A stretch of 64,000 bases of DNA from Pyropia haitanensis (Eukaryota; Rhodophyta; Bangiophyceae; Bangiales; Bangiaceae). Below the pieces are notes generated by a model. The model was not told the origin of the DNA. It searched no databases and worked only from the letters and a program-made list of their open reading frames with translations. Below are positions 1 to 10,301 of this stretch, piece after piece. The stretch lies in NCBI GenBank assembly GCA_008729055.1, contig SDUX01000007.1, forward strand, positions 6,767,240 to 6,831,239, given 5' to 3'. The stretch's first letter is position 1, and every line of letters begins with the position of its first letter. Made by a program: the position numbers and the translations under genes.

Positions 1-224
1 CCCACCCCACCTGTGGCGTCTGCGGCCGCCCCACCGCGCTCGTCGCACAGCTATCCCCGCCACCACCCGACGGGCGGCCACACCCACCGCCGCCCGCCCG
101 CATCGTGTACGTGTTTGCGTGCAACGCGGCGCCGTGCGGGCGCGCCGCCGCGTCCGCGGCGGCGCTCGTCGTCACCCTCCCGCCGCCAGCCGACGCACCC
201 GGGGGCGGGGGGGGGGCGGCGGCA

Positions 225-267
<43 letters not shown>

Positions 268-557
268 GCAAGACCGAGCGGCCGTCGGCGGCGACGACGA
301 CGACGGGCTGGGAGCTCGACTCGGACGGGTCGGACGACGACGCTGACGGCGGCGGGGCGCGCCTGGCGGCGCTCCTCGCCGCCGCGTCGGTCGGCCGCGC
401 GTCGACGGCGGCGGCGGCGGCGGCGGCGGCGCGCGGCGCGCGGCGGGGCGGCGGCCGCCAGGCGGCCGCGCCCCGCCCGGGCGCCCCCCCACTCCGCGCG
501 GCCGACGCGGCCGCCACCGCCGGCGGCGGCGGCGGCGACGGCGGCGACGCGACGGCG

Positions 558-597
<40 letters not shown>

Positions 598-1423
598 GCA
601 CCCCCCCCCCCCCCTCGCCGCCAGCGGCTTACCCCATCCTCACCTCGTCGGCGCTGCTGCTCGTGCGGGAGCCCGGGGCCCCCCCCCGCTCCCCCCCGGC
701 GAGGCCGCCCACGTTGCCCGCCTCGTTGCGGCCTATGCCGCCGCGGCCGCCGCGGACGGGGGTGGCCCGCCGGGGGCGGTGGCCAAGGCGGACGATGCCG
801 AGGCGTACGAGGTGGGGGGGTACGCCGTCGCCGCCGCCGCTGCGGTTTCTTCGGCGGCGGCGGCTGGGGTGGGCGGCGGTGGCGGCGACGGCGGCAGCGG
901 CGGTGGCGGCGGCGGGGGGGGGGGGGGGGGAAGGGGGGGGGGGGAAGGGGGGTGCGGGCGTTGCCGCCGCGGGGGGTGCGCCGGTCGACCCGGGCCGCGC
1001 GTACGCGCGGTACCGCAAGCGCCTGGAGCGGGAGCCCGCGCAGGTGGCCCGCCTCGCCGCCGCCGGCCTCGACGTCCTGTGGCCGGCGGGCGCCCCCCCC
1101 GCGGCAGCACCAGCGGCAGCGGCGGCGGCGGCGGCGGCGGCGGCGAGGGGGACCGCCTCCCCCCCCCCCCGGCGCTCCCCCCCTGCGCCACCTGTGGCGC
1201 GCCGTCGACCCCCCTGGTACAGCTGCTGGGCACCGCCCTGTGGTACCTGTGGGTGGACGAGGAGCTAACCGGCGCGGCGCTGCCGCCGGCGGTCGACGCG
1301 GCGGGCCGGCGGGTCGGCGGGATGGACTGGGAGGGGCTCGTCGCGGGCGTGTGTGGGGGGGCGTGCGCCGCGGGGGAGGGCGTCGTCGCCGGCTCCGTCG
1401 CGCTCATCCCGTCCGACTGGTGA
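1..1423 (+). CDS. PDCD2/TSR4-like protein, 5' end outside the window, frame broken at homopolymers
   Basis: The frame is open from base 3. An N-terminal PDCD2-type zinc-ribbon segment reads PTCGVCGRPTALVAQL, then IVYVFACNAAPCG (about 3-140). After a long Ala/Gly-rich linker comes the PDCD2 C-terminal domain: YARYRKRLEREPAQVARL, then LDVLWP (about 1000-1085), and in another frame PCATCGAPSTPLVQLLGTAL and MDWEGLVAGVCGGAC (about 1190-1370), ending IPSDW and a stop at 1421-1423. Family members (PDCD2, yeast Tsr4) act in 40S ribosome biogenesis as dedicated chaperones of uS5/Rps2. Reading needs three frame changes, near the C run 679-687, the G runs 914-944 and the C run 1159-1170. Both conserved ends survive, so I favour homopolymer indels over a pseudogene. 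The start lies to the left of base 1. Confidence 0.75.
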
Positions 1424-2066
1424 GGGGCAGACGCCGGGGGGGAGGGGGGGGGGGGGGGCGGGCGGTGCTCCCCGCCGCGCCGCCGTGGCCGCCGCCGCGC
1501 GCCCGCCGGGGCGCACCCCCCCCCCCCCCCCCCCCCCTGCCGCCCGCCGCGCCGTGCGCGCCGTGCGGCCGCCGCCCTGCCGCGGCCGGCCGGTGTGCGG
1601 GTGGCCACCGCCGCCGCCGCGCCGCCGCCGCGGGCGGGCGGGCCCGGCCGCGGCGCCCCACGGTGGCCGCCGCCGCCGCGGTGGCGGCAGCGCGGGCGCG
1701 CGTCGACCGGCCGGCCGCGTGCCGCCCGCGCCCGCGCGGGCCGCGCGGCCGCGGCCGCGGCCGCGTGCGGGACACGGGGTGGCGCGTCCGCCAACGTCGC
1801 GGGGTGGTTTCGTTTTCACTTTGGTCCGCACGCGAGCGCCCGCGCGTCCCACGCGTGCGTTCCGCGTTGCGTGGCCGCCGCGCGGCGCGGGCGGCGCCCG
1901 CCCGCGGCGGCCCTACCTCTACCACCACCCACCGTCCGTCCACGCTCCTATCACCCTCTGCTACCCCTCCCCCCCCCCTCCCTCTTGACTCCCCCCCCGC
2001 CACTCCCCTCCTCGACCCCCCCCCCCACCCCCCCCCCCCCGGGAGGCAGGAAATTCGCGCGCCCCG
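1424..2066. other. Convergent intergenic region
   Basis: This stretch lies between the 3' ends of the PDCD2-like gene (+) and the CBM48-TPR gene (-). It is extremely GC-rich, with C/T-rich tracts around 1960-2040. Open frames here are Arg/Pro-rich shadows without recognisable domains. No RNA gene was seen. Confidence 0.5.
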
Positions 2067-2790
2067 TCACGTGGTACCTGCAAAGTAGGACGCCTTGAGC
2101 GCCTCCCCCTCTGCCGCGCGCCCCTGCTTCTTGAGGTTGAGCGCGAGGTTGTTGAGCGCGAGCCCGACATTCTCCCCGCCCACCCGGCCCGCCCGGTAGA
2201 CGCCCAGCGCGCGGCGGTAGAGGCCCTCCGCGTCGACGCGGTGGCGCTGCCGGTCCGCCACGACGGCGGTGTAGTGGAGGAGGTCGCCCAGCGCCTCGGG
2301 GCCACCACACGCGCCCGCATCGGCGGCGGCACCACCCCCACCCCCACCCCCACCGGCGCCGCCACCCCTACCACCACCACCACCACCGCCACCGCCGCTG
2401 CTGGCACTGCCGCTGCGGACAACGGTGCCATCCCTGCCGGCACTGCCGCGGCGGATCACGGCGCCGCCGTCCCCCCCGCCCGCCGCGTGGTGCTCGTGGA
2501 TGCGCACCGCGACGCGCAGGTGAAACTCCGCCGCCGGCAGGTCGCCCGCCTTGCTCAGCACCCGCCCCAGCGCCACGTGCGTCTCGGCGTTGGCGGCGGC
2601 CGCCCACTGGCCGTGGCGCTCGCGGAGCTCAATCGCCCGCCGGAGGAGGCCGACCGCGGCGGGCAGGTCGAGGAGGTCCTCGGCCAGGTGCCGCGCCATG
2701 GACCGCCACGCCTCGGCCTTGGCCGCCACCGCCGCGGGCGTCGTTTCCTCCGCCGCCGCCGTCGGCCGCGAGATGCTCACCGCCGCGCCG

Positions 2791-2828
<38 letters not shown>

Positions 2829-3485
2829 AGCCCCACCGCCACCACCGCCGCCACCACCCCCACCGCCGCCGCCGCCGCCACCCGACGAGCCCGCCCCCGC
2901 GGCCGACGCGACCGACGACGACGATGACGGGTGGATGGCCGCCGCGGCGGCCGTCACACGCGAGGCGAGCGAGTGGGTGCTGCCGCCGCCGCCGCCGCCC
3001 CCCCCCCCCCCCCCACCCCCACCCAGGTGGCCCGACGGTGACGGCGACAGCGCAACGCCGCCACCACCGCCACTGCTGTTGCTCCCGAGGCTGTGCTTGC
3101 GCCGCGCAACGCCCGTGCGCCCCCCCCCCCCCCCACCCCCGCCCCCCCCCCCCCCCCCCCCCCCACCGCCCCCACCCCCGCCACCACCCACCGCGGCAGT
3201 CGCCGCCGCCAGCGCCGTCGTTGCCGCCTCGGCCGTCGCCGCCGCCGCCGCGGCCGCCGCCTCGGCCGACGACGACGACAGCGGCCCCGACCGGGCGAGC
3301 GACCGCTTGCGCCGGCCGGGACGCACCGACGATAGGCTCCCGTACGCGCGCGCCGGCGCGCCCGCCGCGGCGGCGGCGCCGCCCTCCGTCGCGCCGCCGC
3401 CACCACCACCACCGCCACCCCCACCCGCCGCCACGCTGGCGAGCGCCTTGGCCAGCGCCGCGTCCCGCGCGGCGGCGGCAGCCGA

Positions 3486-3516
<31 letters not shown>

Positions 3517-4065
3517 CGCCGGTTGGCCGGGTCCCCAACCGCGGACGGCCCGCCGCCGCCGGCCGCCGCCGCCGCCCGCGCCGGCGACCGCGCATTCTCC
3601 TTGTCCGCCGCCGCCGCACCGACGGCGGCGGCAGCGGCGCCCCCCCCAGTCACGCCCGCCGCGGCCGCCGCGGCGGCCGCCGCCGCCGCGGCGGTCGCGG
3701 CGGCCACCGCCGCCGCGCCGCCGCCGCCCCCCCCCCCCCCGCCGCCGCCGCCGGCCGCCCACCCCCCCGCCCCAGCCGCCCCCCCCCCCCCCGGGCGCCC
3801 GGCTCGCCCCGCAACGCCGCCGCAATGAGCGCGGCGGACGCGTCTGCCCCTCTGCCCCCCCCGCCCCCCACCCCCTCCTCCCCCGACTCCTCCGCGTCAG
3901 ACAGCACCCAATCCGCCGCGTCGAGCGGCACGCCGCCGCTGCCACCGCCGCTGCTGCCGCGGCCGGCCGACAGCCGCTTGAGCGCCGCCGCGGTGCGGGC
4001 GAGGAGGCTCCGGCGGGCGGTTTTCTTGCGCCGCGGCCGCGGCGGCGGCGTCGGCGTGCCGCCGC

Positions 4066-4100
<35 letters not shown>

Positions 4101-4640
4101 GGCGCCGTATCCGCGCGCTTGGCGGGCGGGGAGGGGGCGGGCGGGGACGCCCCCGCCGTCGCCGCCGCCGCCGCCGCGGGGGAGGCGCCGCCGGTGGGCA
4201 CGCCGGCCGTGGGGGGGTGCGACGGCGCGGAGGTCGTGCGCGTCGCGGGCGGGCCAGACGGGTGGGGCGGCGCCAGTGGGAGGGGGGCGGGGGGGGGGCG
4301 CCCGCCGCGCCCGTCCCCGCCGCTGCCGCCGCGGGGCGGGCGGCGGGGGTGGGGGCGGTGGTGCCGGGCGCGGCGGCCATGGCCGCCGCCGCCGCGGCGG
4401 TCGCCGCCGCCGCCGCCGCCGACGCGGCGGCCGCCGCTGCCGCCGCGCGTGCCGGCACCCACCCGCAGATGGTGCCGCCACCGCCGCCGGGCACCGCCGC
4501 CGCCGCCGCCACGTGCGGCGCGCCCACAGCGGGGACGCTGGCGGCGGCGGCGGACGCGGCGGCGGCGGTCGCACCCGCGTCAGGGACAGCCGGCGGCGGC
4601 ACCGCCCCCGCGGCGGGGTTATCGTCGCCGACGAGCGGGC

Positions 4641-4671
<31 letters not shown>

Positions 4672-6090
4672 CGTCCGCGGCGGCGACGGCGGCGGCACGA
4701 GCAGCGGGTGCTCCCGCACGCCATCCGCGTTGACCGCCACCGCCGGCGCGGCGGCGCCGCCCGCCTCGTCCAGCCGCCACTCCCCATCCACAAAGTACTT
4801 GTACGCCCACTGGCCCGGCGGGAGCGGCAGCACGGCCACCCAACCCCCCCCACCGCCGCCATCCCCCACCGCCGCGGCGCGTGCCAGCGGGTGGTGCAGC
4901 CAGCCGTCAAAGGAGCCCGCCACCGCCACCGCCGACGCGCCCGGGGCGGGCCACACAAACGTCACCGGCCGGGTCGGCCCGGCCGCGCCCGCCGCGGCGG
5001 CGGCGCGCACCTCGACCGCGCCGCCCAGCGGGCTGTCCCCGCCACCCCGCGGCAGCCGCCGCCGCGCCGGCGGCGGCGGCGTGCCGCCCGCCGCCGCCAC
5101 CGACGCGAGGCCCGCCGCCGCCGCCGCCGCCCGCCGCCGCCGCGCCGCGGCCGCCGCCGCCACCGCCGCCGACGGGGGGGACGACGGCAACGGGCTGCCG
5201 CCGCCGCCCCCACCGCCGCCACCGCCACCCCCGCCACCGCCGACGCGGCCGCCGTCGATCCGCGCAGCCGGGGACCGCCGCGGCGTCGCGCCGCCGCCGA
5301 CCGCCGACCGCCGCGGCGGCGGCGCGGCCGCGGCGGCCGAGCCGCCCGCCGCCGCCGCCCCCGGCGCGTGCCGCCGTGACGGCACCGCCACGGGCGCCGC
5401 GGCGGCGGCCGCCGCCGCCGCCGCCGCCGCCGCTGCCGCCGAGCCGCCGTCGGGTGCGGCGGCCGGCCCGCGGCGGCCGCCAGGGCGGCCCAGCCGCAGG
5501 GACGCGAGCGACAGCTCCCCCGGTCCATGGCGGCCCGTGGCGGCGCCTATCACGCCGCCGGCGGCGGCGGCGGCGTGCGCCCGCGGGGCGGGGATGCCGC
5601 TCGCCGCGCCGCCACCGCCGTCGCCGCCACCGCCACCGCCGCCGCCACCGCCACCGCCACCGCCACCGCCACCGCCGCCGCCGGCGGGCCGGTCGAGCGA
5701 CAGCCGCGCGCGGCGCGGGCGGCGGGCGGCCGCGGCGTCGGCGGGCGGCGGCGGCGGCGCCGCCGCCGCCGCCGCCGCCGCCGCGGCCGCCGCACCCGCA
5801 CTGCCGCGAGTGGCGGCGGCGCCCCGCGACGCGGCCGCCGCGGCGGCCGCCGCCGCCGCCGCGTCCGCCGCGGCCGCCGCGCGGTCGGCGCGGCGGCGGC
5901 CAAGGGACGGGCGGGTGGGGCGGCCAGAGCGGCCGGCGGCGGCGGCGGCGGCAGCGGCGGCGGCGGCGGCGGCGGCGGCGGTGGGGGAGTGGACGGCCGC
6001 ACCGCCGGTGCGGGGGTGGGAAGCGGGGGGGGGAGCGACGCCCGCGGTGCTGTCGGGGAAGGCCGCCGACGGGCGGGGGGGGGGCGCCAT
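2067..6090 (-). CDS. CBM48 (AMPK-type glycogen-binding) and TPR domain protein, frame broken at C runs
   Basis: The ATG at 6090 follows a C/T-rich leader and begins MAPPPRPSAAFPD. About 370 residues of Ala/Ser-rich sequence precede a clear AMPK1-CBM/CBM48 domain at about 4690-4975 (residues about 372-466): PVTFVWPAPGASAVAVAGSF, then QWAYKYFVDGEWRLDE and VREHPLLVPPP. This is the glycogen/starch-binding fold of AMPK beta and PTST proteins. After Ala-rich linkers and an acidic WVLSDAEESGEE segment, kinesin-light-chain-like TPRs follow (about 2100-2720): LLRRAIELRERHGQWAAA, then AEGLYRRALGVYRAG and ALNNLALNLKKQG. Frame changes are needed near 4300 and 3785, both in C runs. The linker holds several R-x-x-S motifs (RRKHSLGS, RRKRSLARS). 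It probably runs about 1,340 residues and may scaffold proteins onto cytosolic floridean starch; that role is inference. Confidence 0.65.
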
Positions 6091-6701
6091 GGCGACCGCG
6101 TCGGCCGCCAACCACAACACGGGGAACAGGGAGAGGGGGCGGAGATAGGGGGGGGGGGGGGTAGGAGGGTGAGTGAGGAGGAATGCGGGAAGAAGACCGC
6201 GGGGGGGGGGGGGGGGGGGGCTGGGAGGGCTGGACACCCGCCGTCCGCAACGACCGCGAGCGCGGCGGCTGACGCGGCCGACGCAGCCGCCGATGACCGC
6301 GACGGCGACAGCGGCACCCGCGGCGACCGCGGCACGGTGCGCGCGCCGTGCGCCGCCGCGGCACGGATGGCGCCGCGGGCGCGCGCCGCGGCGGCCGCCG
6401 CCCCGCCCACCCGCCCGCCCCGCCCGCCCGCCCGCCCGCCCTCCCGCCCGCCCGCGCCGCCCACACGGCGCGCCGGCCACCGCCGCTGCGCGCCGGCCAC
6501 GCGCGCGGGCGGCGGCGGCGGCGCGACCCGCCACCGCCGAGGCGGGGCGCGGGAGCCGCGGGCGGGGGGGGCGGCCGTGCGGGGTGGGGGGGGGTGCGCG
6601 CGCAGGGGCCGGCCGGCGTGGGCCGCCCGCCGCTGCGCGGGCGGGGGGGGCCCTCCCGCCACCCCGCGGTTCCCGCGGCGGCGCCGGGCAGAGCCACCGC
6701 C

Positions 6702-6747
<46 letters not shown>

Positions 6748-7595
6748 TCCCGCCAGCACCGGCCGTGGCGCCGCGGGGAGCGCGGGGCGGTGCCGCCGCC
6801 GCCGCCGCCGCTGCCGTGCCCCCCCCCGCGTGCACCAAACGCCCGCCCGCCCGCCGCGGCGGCGCCGCTGCAGGGGTGGACGCCGCGGCGGCGGGGGGGA
6901 GTGGGTGGGGGGGAGGGGGCGATGCGCCAGACGCCGCCCGCCCGCCGGGGTGGGGGGGGGTGTGTGGGGAGGTGTGGGCGGCTGGGCGCGCCCGCCGCGG
7001 GCGGCCGCCGCCGCGGCGGGCGGCGCCGAAACGGCGTGCGGCCGCCGCGGCGGCCGGGGGGGGGGGGGGCGGCGCCGGCCGGCGGCGGACAGACGACGCT
7101 TGGCGCCGCGACGCCCGCAGCCGCGCGCGGGGGGGAGTGGCTCGGCCGGCGGCGGGTAGAGGCGGGGGGATCTACGGGGGGGGGGTGGGAGTGGCGGCGG
7201 TTTTTTTTGTTTTTTTTTTAAATGCCGCTGGCGGGAAACGCGCGCGATGATCGGACGAGGTGGGCGTGGCTGTCACGACCTTGCGTGCCCGTGGCGGCAA
7301 GTACTTTACAAGAATTGAACCGGACGGTCGACGCGCCGACGATGCGGCCGTACAGTGCCTCGTTGTGGGCTGTTTGGTCTCTCGGACGGCCGCGGGGCGC
7401 GCCGGCGCACGACCCCGACCTCGCCCCCTCCGTGAGGCGGTAGTCTCCGCCGTCTGCCGCCGTCGCCGCCGCCGCCCTCACCGGCCGCTGGGCCACCGCC
7501 ACCCCCCACCCCCCACCGTCGCGTGAGCCAGTGTCCAGCGGAGCGGCAGGCGCGTGGCGGCTGCCCGCTGCCGGCCACGCGGCGCGCACCCCTCC
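6091..7595. other. Intergenic region upstream of the CBM48-TPR gene
   Basis: Directly upstream of the ATG at 6090 (reading the minus strand) is a C/T-rich leader up to about 6200. The rest is CCG/GGC microsatellite (notably 6700-6750), G runs (7055-7070) and T runs (7201-7218). Open frames are low complexity on both strands. I found no supportable gene. Confidence 0.4.
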
Positions 7596-8855
7596 TCAGC
7601 CCCCACTAGGCGGACCAAACAGCGCGTCCACGTTCACCCCGTCCGACACGCTGCCCGCCCAGTCACCCGCCACGGTGCTGCCGTACAGCGCTGGTGGCAG
7701 CGGCGGTGGCGGCCCGGGGTCCGCGATCGTCTGCGTCCTCCCCCGCACGCCGCGGCCGTCGCCATAGCCGTCGCCATACTCGTCTCCGCCGACGGCGGCA
7801 TGCAGCCGCGCGTAGGCCGCCGCGGGGCCCAGCGCGTAGACGGTGGTGCCCGTGTCGGCGAGGGCGACAGAGTCTGGTGGGCAGCGGGAGGGGCGCACCG
7901 CCACCGGCGTCGGCGGCGCACGGGGCGCCGCGGGAGCGCCCGCCGACGCGGCGGTCACGTCGCTGGTGGAGAACCACAGACCAGGGGAGGTGGGCAGGGG
8001 GGGGACGTACGCAGGGCTGGTAGGTGGCAAGGGGAGAGGGGGTGGAGGAGGGGGGGGCGGGGTCGCGGCACCGCACCCCGGGCTGCTGCCGCCGTCCCCC
8101 GCTACCGCGGCGGCGGCGACTGGCGCGGAGTGGCCGACTGCGTCCACGTCGGCCGCAGCAGCGTCTGGTCTGTCGACCTGTGTCGCCGCGGCCGCCGTCG
8201 TGCTCGCCGCTGCCGCCGCCGTGGCGGGTCGCCGCGCCGCCGCTGCTTGGCGCCGCTCCGCGGCGGCTTGCACCTTGGCCGCCCTCTTGGCCGCGGCGGC
8301 CTGCGCCTTGGCCTTCCGCTCCGTCGCCGCGGCGGCCGCCTTGGCCTCCCTGGCCGCCGCGACGGCGTCCCGCTCTGCCTCGCGGCGGGCAGCCGCCGCC
8401 GCGGCCGCCTGCCCCGCCGTGGCCACCGCGGCATTCTCCTCCAACGCGGCGGCCGCCGCCGCCGCCGCCGTCGGGGCATCGCTGCCCCCCTTCTTCGGCG
8501 CCGCAGCGGCCGCCGGACGCCGCCCGCAGCAGCAGCACCGTCCACACGCGCCGTGGAGCACACAGAGGATGATGATGGCGGTGACGGCAACGAGGACACC
8601 GACGGTGATGCCCGTCTTGGCCACGCCCGACAGGATCTCCGCCTTAACCGCTCGGGCGGTGAGGGACACGGCGACGGTGGCGGCGGAGGACGAGACGGGG
8701 GCGGCGGCCGCTACAACAGCGCCGGCGGCTGCGCGTACCGCGGCGGTCACGACGATGGCCGTCTTCTTGTGCCAACGGACACCAGGCGGCGCCGCCGCGT
8801 GGCCGCCGCTTCGACGGATGACGACCGCCCGGCGGGATCCCCAAGGGAGCGCCAT
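7596..8855 (-). CDS. Membrane-anchored Ala-rich coiled-coil protein, unrecognised
   Basis: This is a single uninterrupted 419-residue frame. The ATG at 8855 (MALPWGSRR) is chosen because it is the first true ATG after a pyrimidine-rich leader (8860-8900, minus strand). A weak hydrophobic stretch lies at residues 33-52. A strong transmembrane segment follows at residues 82-103 (GITVGVLVAVTAIIILCVLH). Immediately after it is a Cys cluster, CGRCCCCGRR (104-113), that could be palmitoylated. Residues about 135-230 are an Ala/Lys/Arg/Glu-rich helix of coiled-coil type. The C-terminal half is Pro/Ala/Gly-rich and ends with an acidic stretch (SVSDGVNVDALFG). I recognise no family. The topology suggests an organelle or cell-membrane anchored tether, which is only inference. 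Confidence 0.6.
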   Translation of the reverse strand: MALPWGSRRAVVIRRSGGHAAAPPGVRWHKKTAIVVTAAVRAAAGAVVAAAAPVSSSAATVAVSLTARAVKAEILSGVAKTGITVGVLVAVTAIIILCVLHGACGRCCCCGRRPAAAAAPKKGGSDAPTAAAAAAAALEENAAVATAGQAAAAAAARREAERDAVAAAREAKAAAAATERKAKAQAAAAKRAAKVQAAAERRQAAAARRPATAAAAASTTAAAATQVDRPDAAAADVDAVGHSAPVAAAAVAGDGGSSPGCGAATPPPPPPPPLPLPPTSPAYVPPLPTSPGLWFSTSDVTAASAGAPAAPRAPPTPVAVRPSRCPPDSVALADTGTTVYALGPAAAYARLHAAVGGDEYGDGYGDGRGVRGRTQTIADPGPPPPLPPALYGSTVAGDWAGSVSDGVNVDALFGPPSGG

Positions 8856-10301
8856 GGTGCTCGCAACGGGAGGAGAGAGGGAGGGAGACACGGGGGGTGC
8901 AGACCGGGGGCGGAGAGAAGAGGCGAAAGGCTCAGCGACGGAGCTGCTGCCAGCCACGCTCCAGAGGATGGGCGGGTGCAAGAAAGAGTCGAAGCGGCGG
9001 ACCGGGCGCGAGGCCCAAGACTGCCTCGCCTTTGTGCGTGGCCGCACGATGCTGGGAAGGGGCACGGCCATACATAGGCGATATGTCCCTCGGCGGGGTG
9101 ACGCCAGCGCACATTGCCTTGACACTCGTCTGGCCCAGTCCGCCACTCAGACTTTCTCCCCTCACTCCCACGCTCACGATTGGGTGGCGACCCATGGCCA
9201 GATTCTCGCTGTGGCAAAAGTACAGTCTCGGTCGGCGCGGGAGACCACGGAAAGAGATATGTGGAGACGTGCGAGGAGTGGGGAGAGTCGCGGCGGGGAA
9301 GTGAGCCAACCAACGAGCGTGGCGTCGGGAGAAAATAGAACAATGGAGTCACGGCGCGACGTCTGGGCTCCATCATGATGTTTGAAAGCAACCGTCCGAG
9401 GGCGTGTTCCGCACTCGGTCCCGCCAAGCAGCCCTGTTGAGAGCACCACCGAGTGTCGTGGACCAATCAAAGGACACCGCGTTGGATCACCTCTCCTCAT
9501 CGATCTTTGCTGAGGCCTGCGCGAATTCCAGACTCGTGGCAGGCACGCACGAGCAAGGACTTGGAATCGCGACTGCCACGGCCGCGAGCGACGAGAGGTC
9601 TGCCGCCCGTGGATAACACCCCCCCTATTATCAAACCCCCCTCACGACCTCTGGGAGGGGGTCGGATAACATGTTATCCAACCCCCCCCCAGAGGTGCTG
9701 TGGGGGGTTTGATAACTGGATAACACCCCCCCTGTTATCAAACCCCCCTCACGACCTCTGGGAGGGGGTCGGATAACATGTTATCCAACTCCCCCCCAGA
9801 GGTGCTGTGGGGGGTTTGATAACTGGATCGCACACCCCCTCTCTGTCGTTGGCGTCGGGCGGGTCATTTCACATGTGTACGCGCTGTACCGAACATAGGT
9901 GTCCACAGAAACCAAAGACTTGGAATCGTCGTATACTGTACTTAAATCAGATACTATCAGTATGAGTTACTTATCTTGTTTGTATGTTGCTGGGAGCAGG
10001 CTTGCTCCGACTTTGCCGTCGGGCGCCACTCAGACTGAACTGCGGCGTGCTCTGCTTTTCTATCCCCTGAGGGCCTATACTTCCTCACGGCCGTTGCGGC
10101 CACCCCTTTGTAGGGATCATCCCTTGCGGCTGATCCGCACGCCTATCTGGACCACTGCAGGCACACCAGTCTCGCCTGAACGGCGGGCCTGTCCACCGTG
10201 CTCCCCACCGGCGCCTCGCTCTGCTCTGCCCCCGCCCCGACCTGCCTCGTTCCGACTCGCCCTTCCTCCTCCCGTCGCTTTTTTTTTTTTTTGTGTTCTC
10301 C
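8856..10301. other. Divergent intergenic region with palindromic repeats
   Basis: This region separates two outward-facing genes and is less GC-rich than either. It holds the 107-bp tandem palindromic repeat at 9611-9824, listed separately. A T-rich tract at 10279-10294 sits just before the epimerase ATG. The many short ORFs lack domains. Confidence 0.5.
9611..9824. repeat. Two tandem 107-bp units, each an 88-bp near-perfect palindrome
   Basis: Unit 1 is 9611-9717 and unit 2 is 9718-9824. They differ at two positions by eye (9627 and 9683 against their partners). Within unit 1, 9628-9715 is an inverted repeat with 44-nt arms (39 of 44 paired), outer ends TTATCAAACCCCCC and GGGGGGTTTGATAA, and the perfect 16-bp centre GGATAACATGTTATCC at 9664-9679. 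Unit 2 has the same structure centred at 9771-9786. Such units could extrude cruciforms and resemble a tandemly duplicated foldback MITE. Confidence 0.9.

Noticed and set aside
105..3828. Long plus-strand poly-Ala/Pro ORFs opposite the CBM48-TPR gene
   Set aside because: They mirror Gly/Ala-rich coding on the other strand; no domain, and the minus strand carries TPR and CBM48 motifs.
7218..7589. Minus-strand ORF with less biased composition (ALYGRIVGASTVRFNSCKVL)
   Set aside because: It looked like a possible exon or tRNA-like B box, but no cloverleaf could be folded and no family or splice partner was found.
9611..9824. CRISPR-like array
   Set aside because: Only two contiguous units, no spacers, and a eukaryotic context; it is a palindromic tandem duplication.
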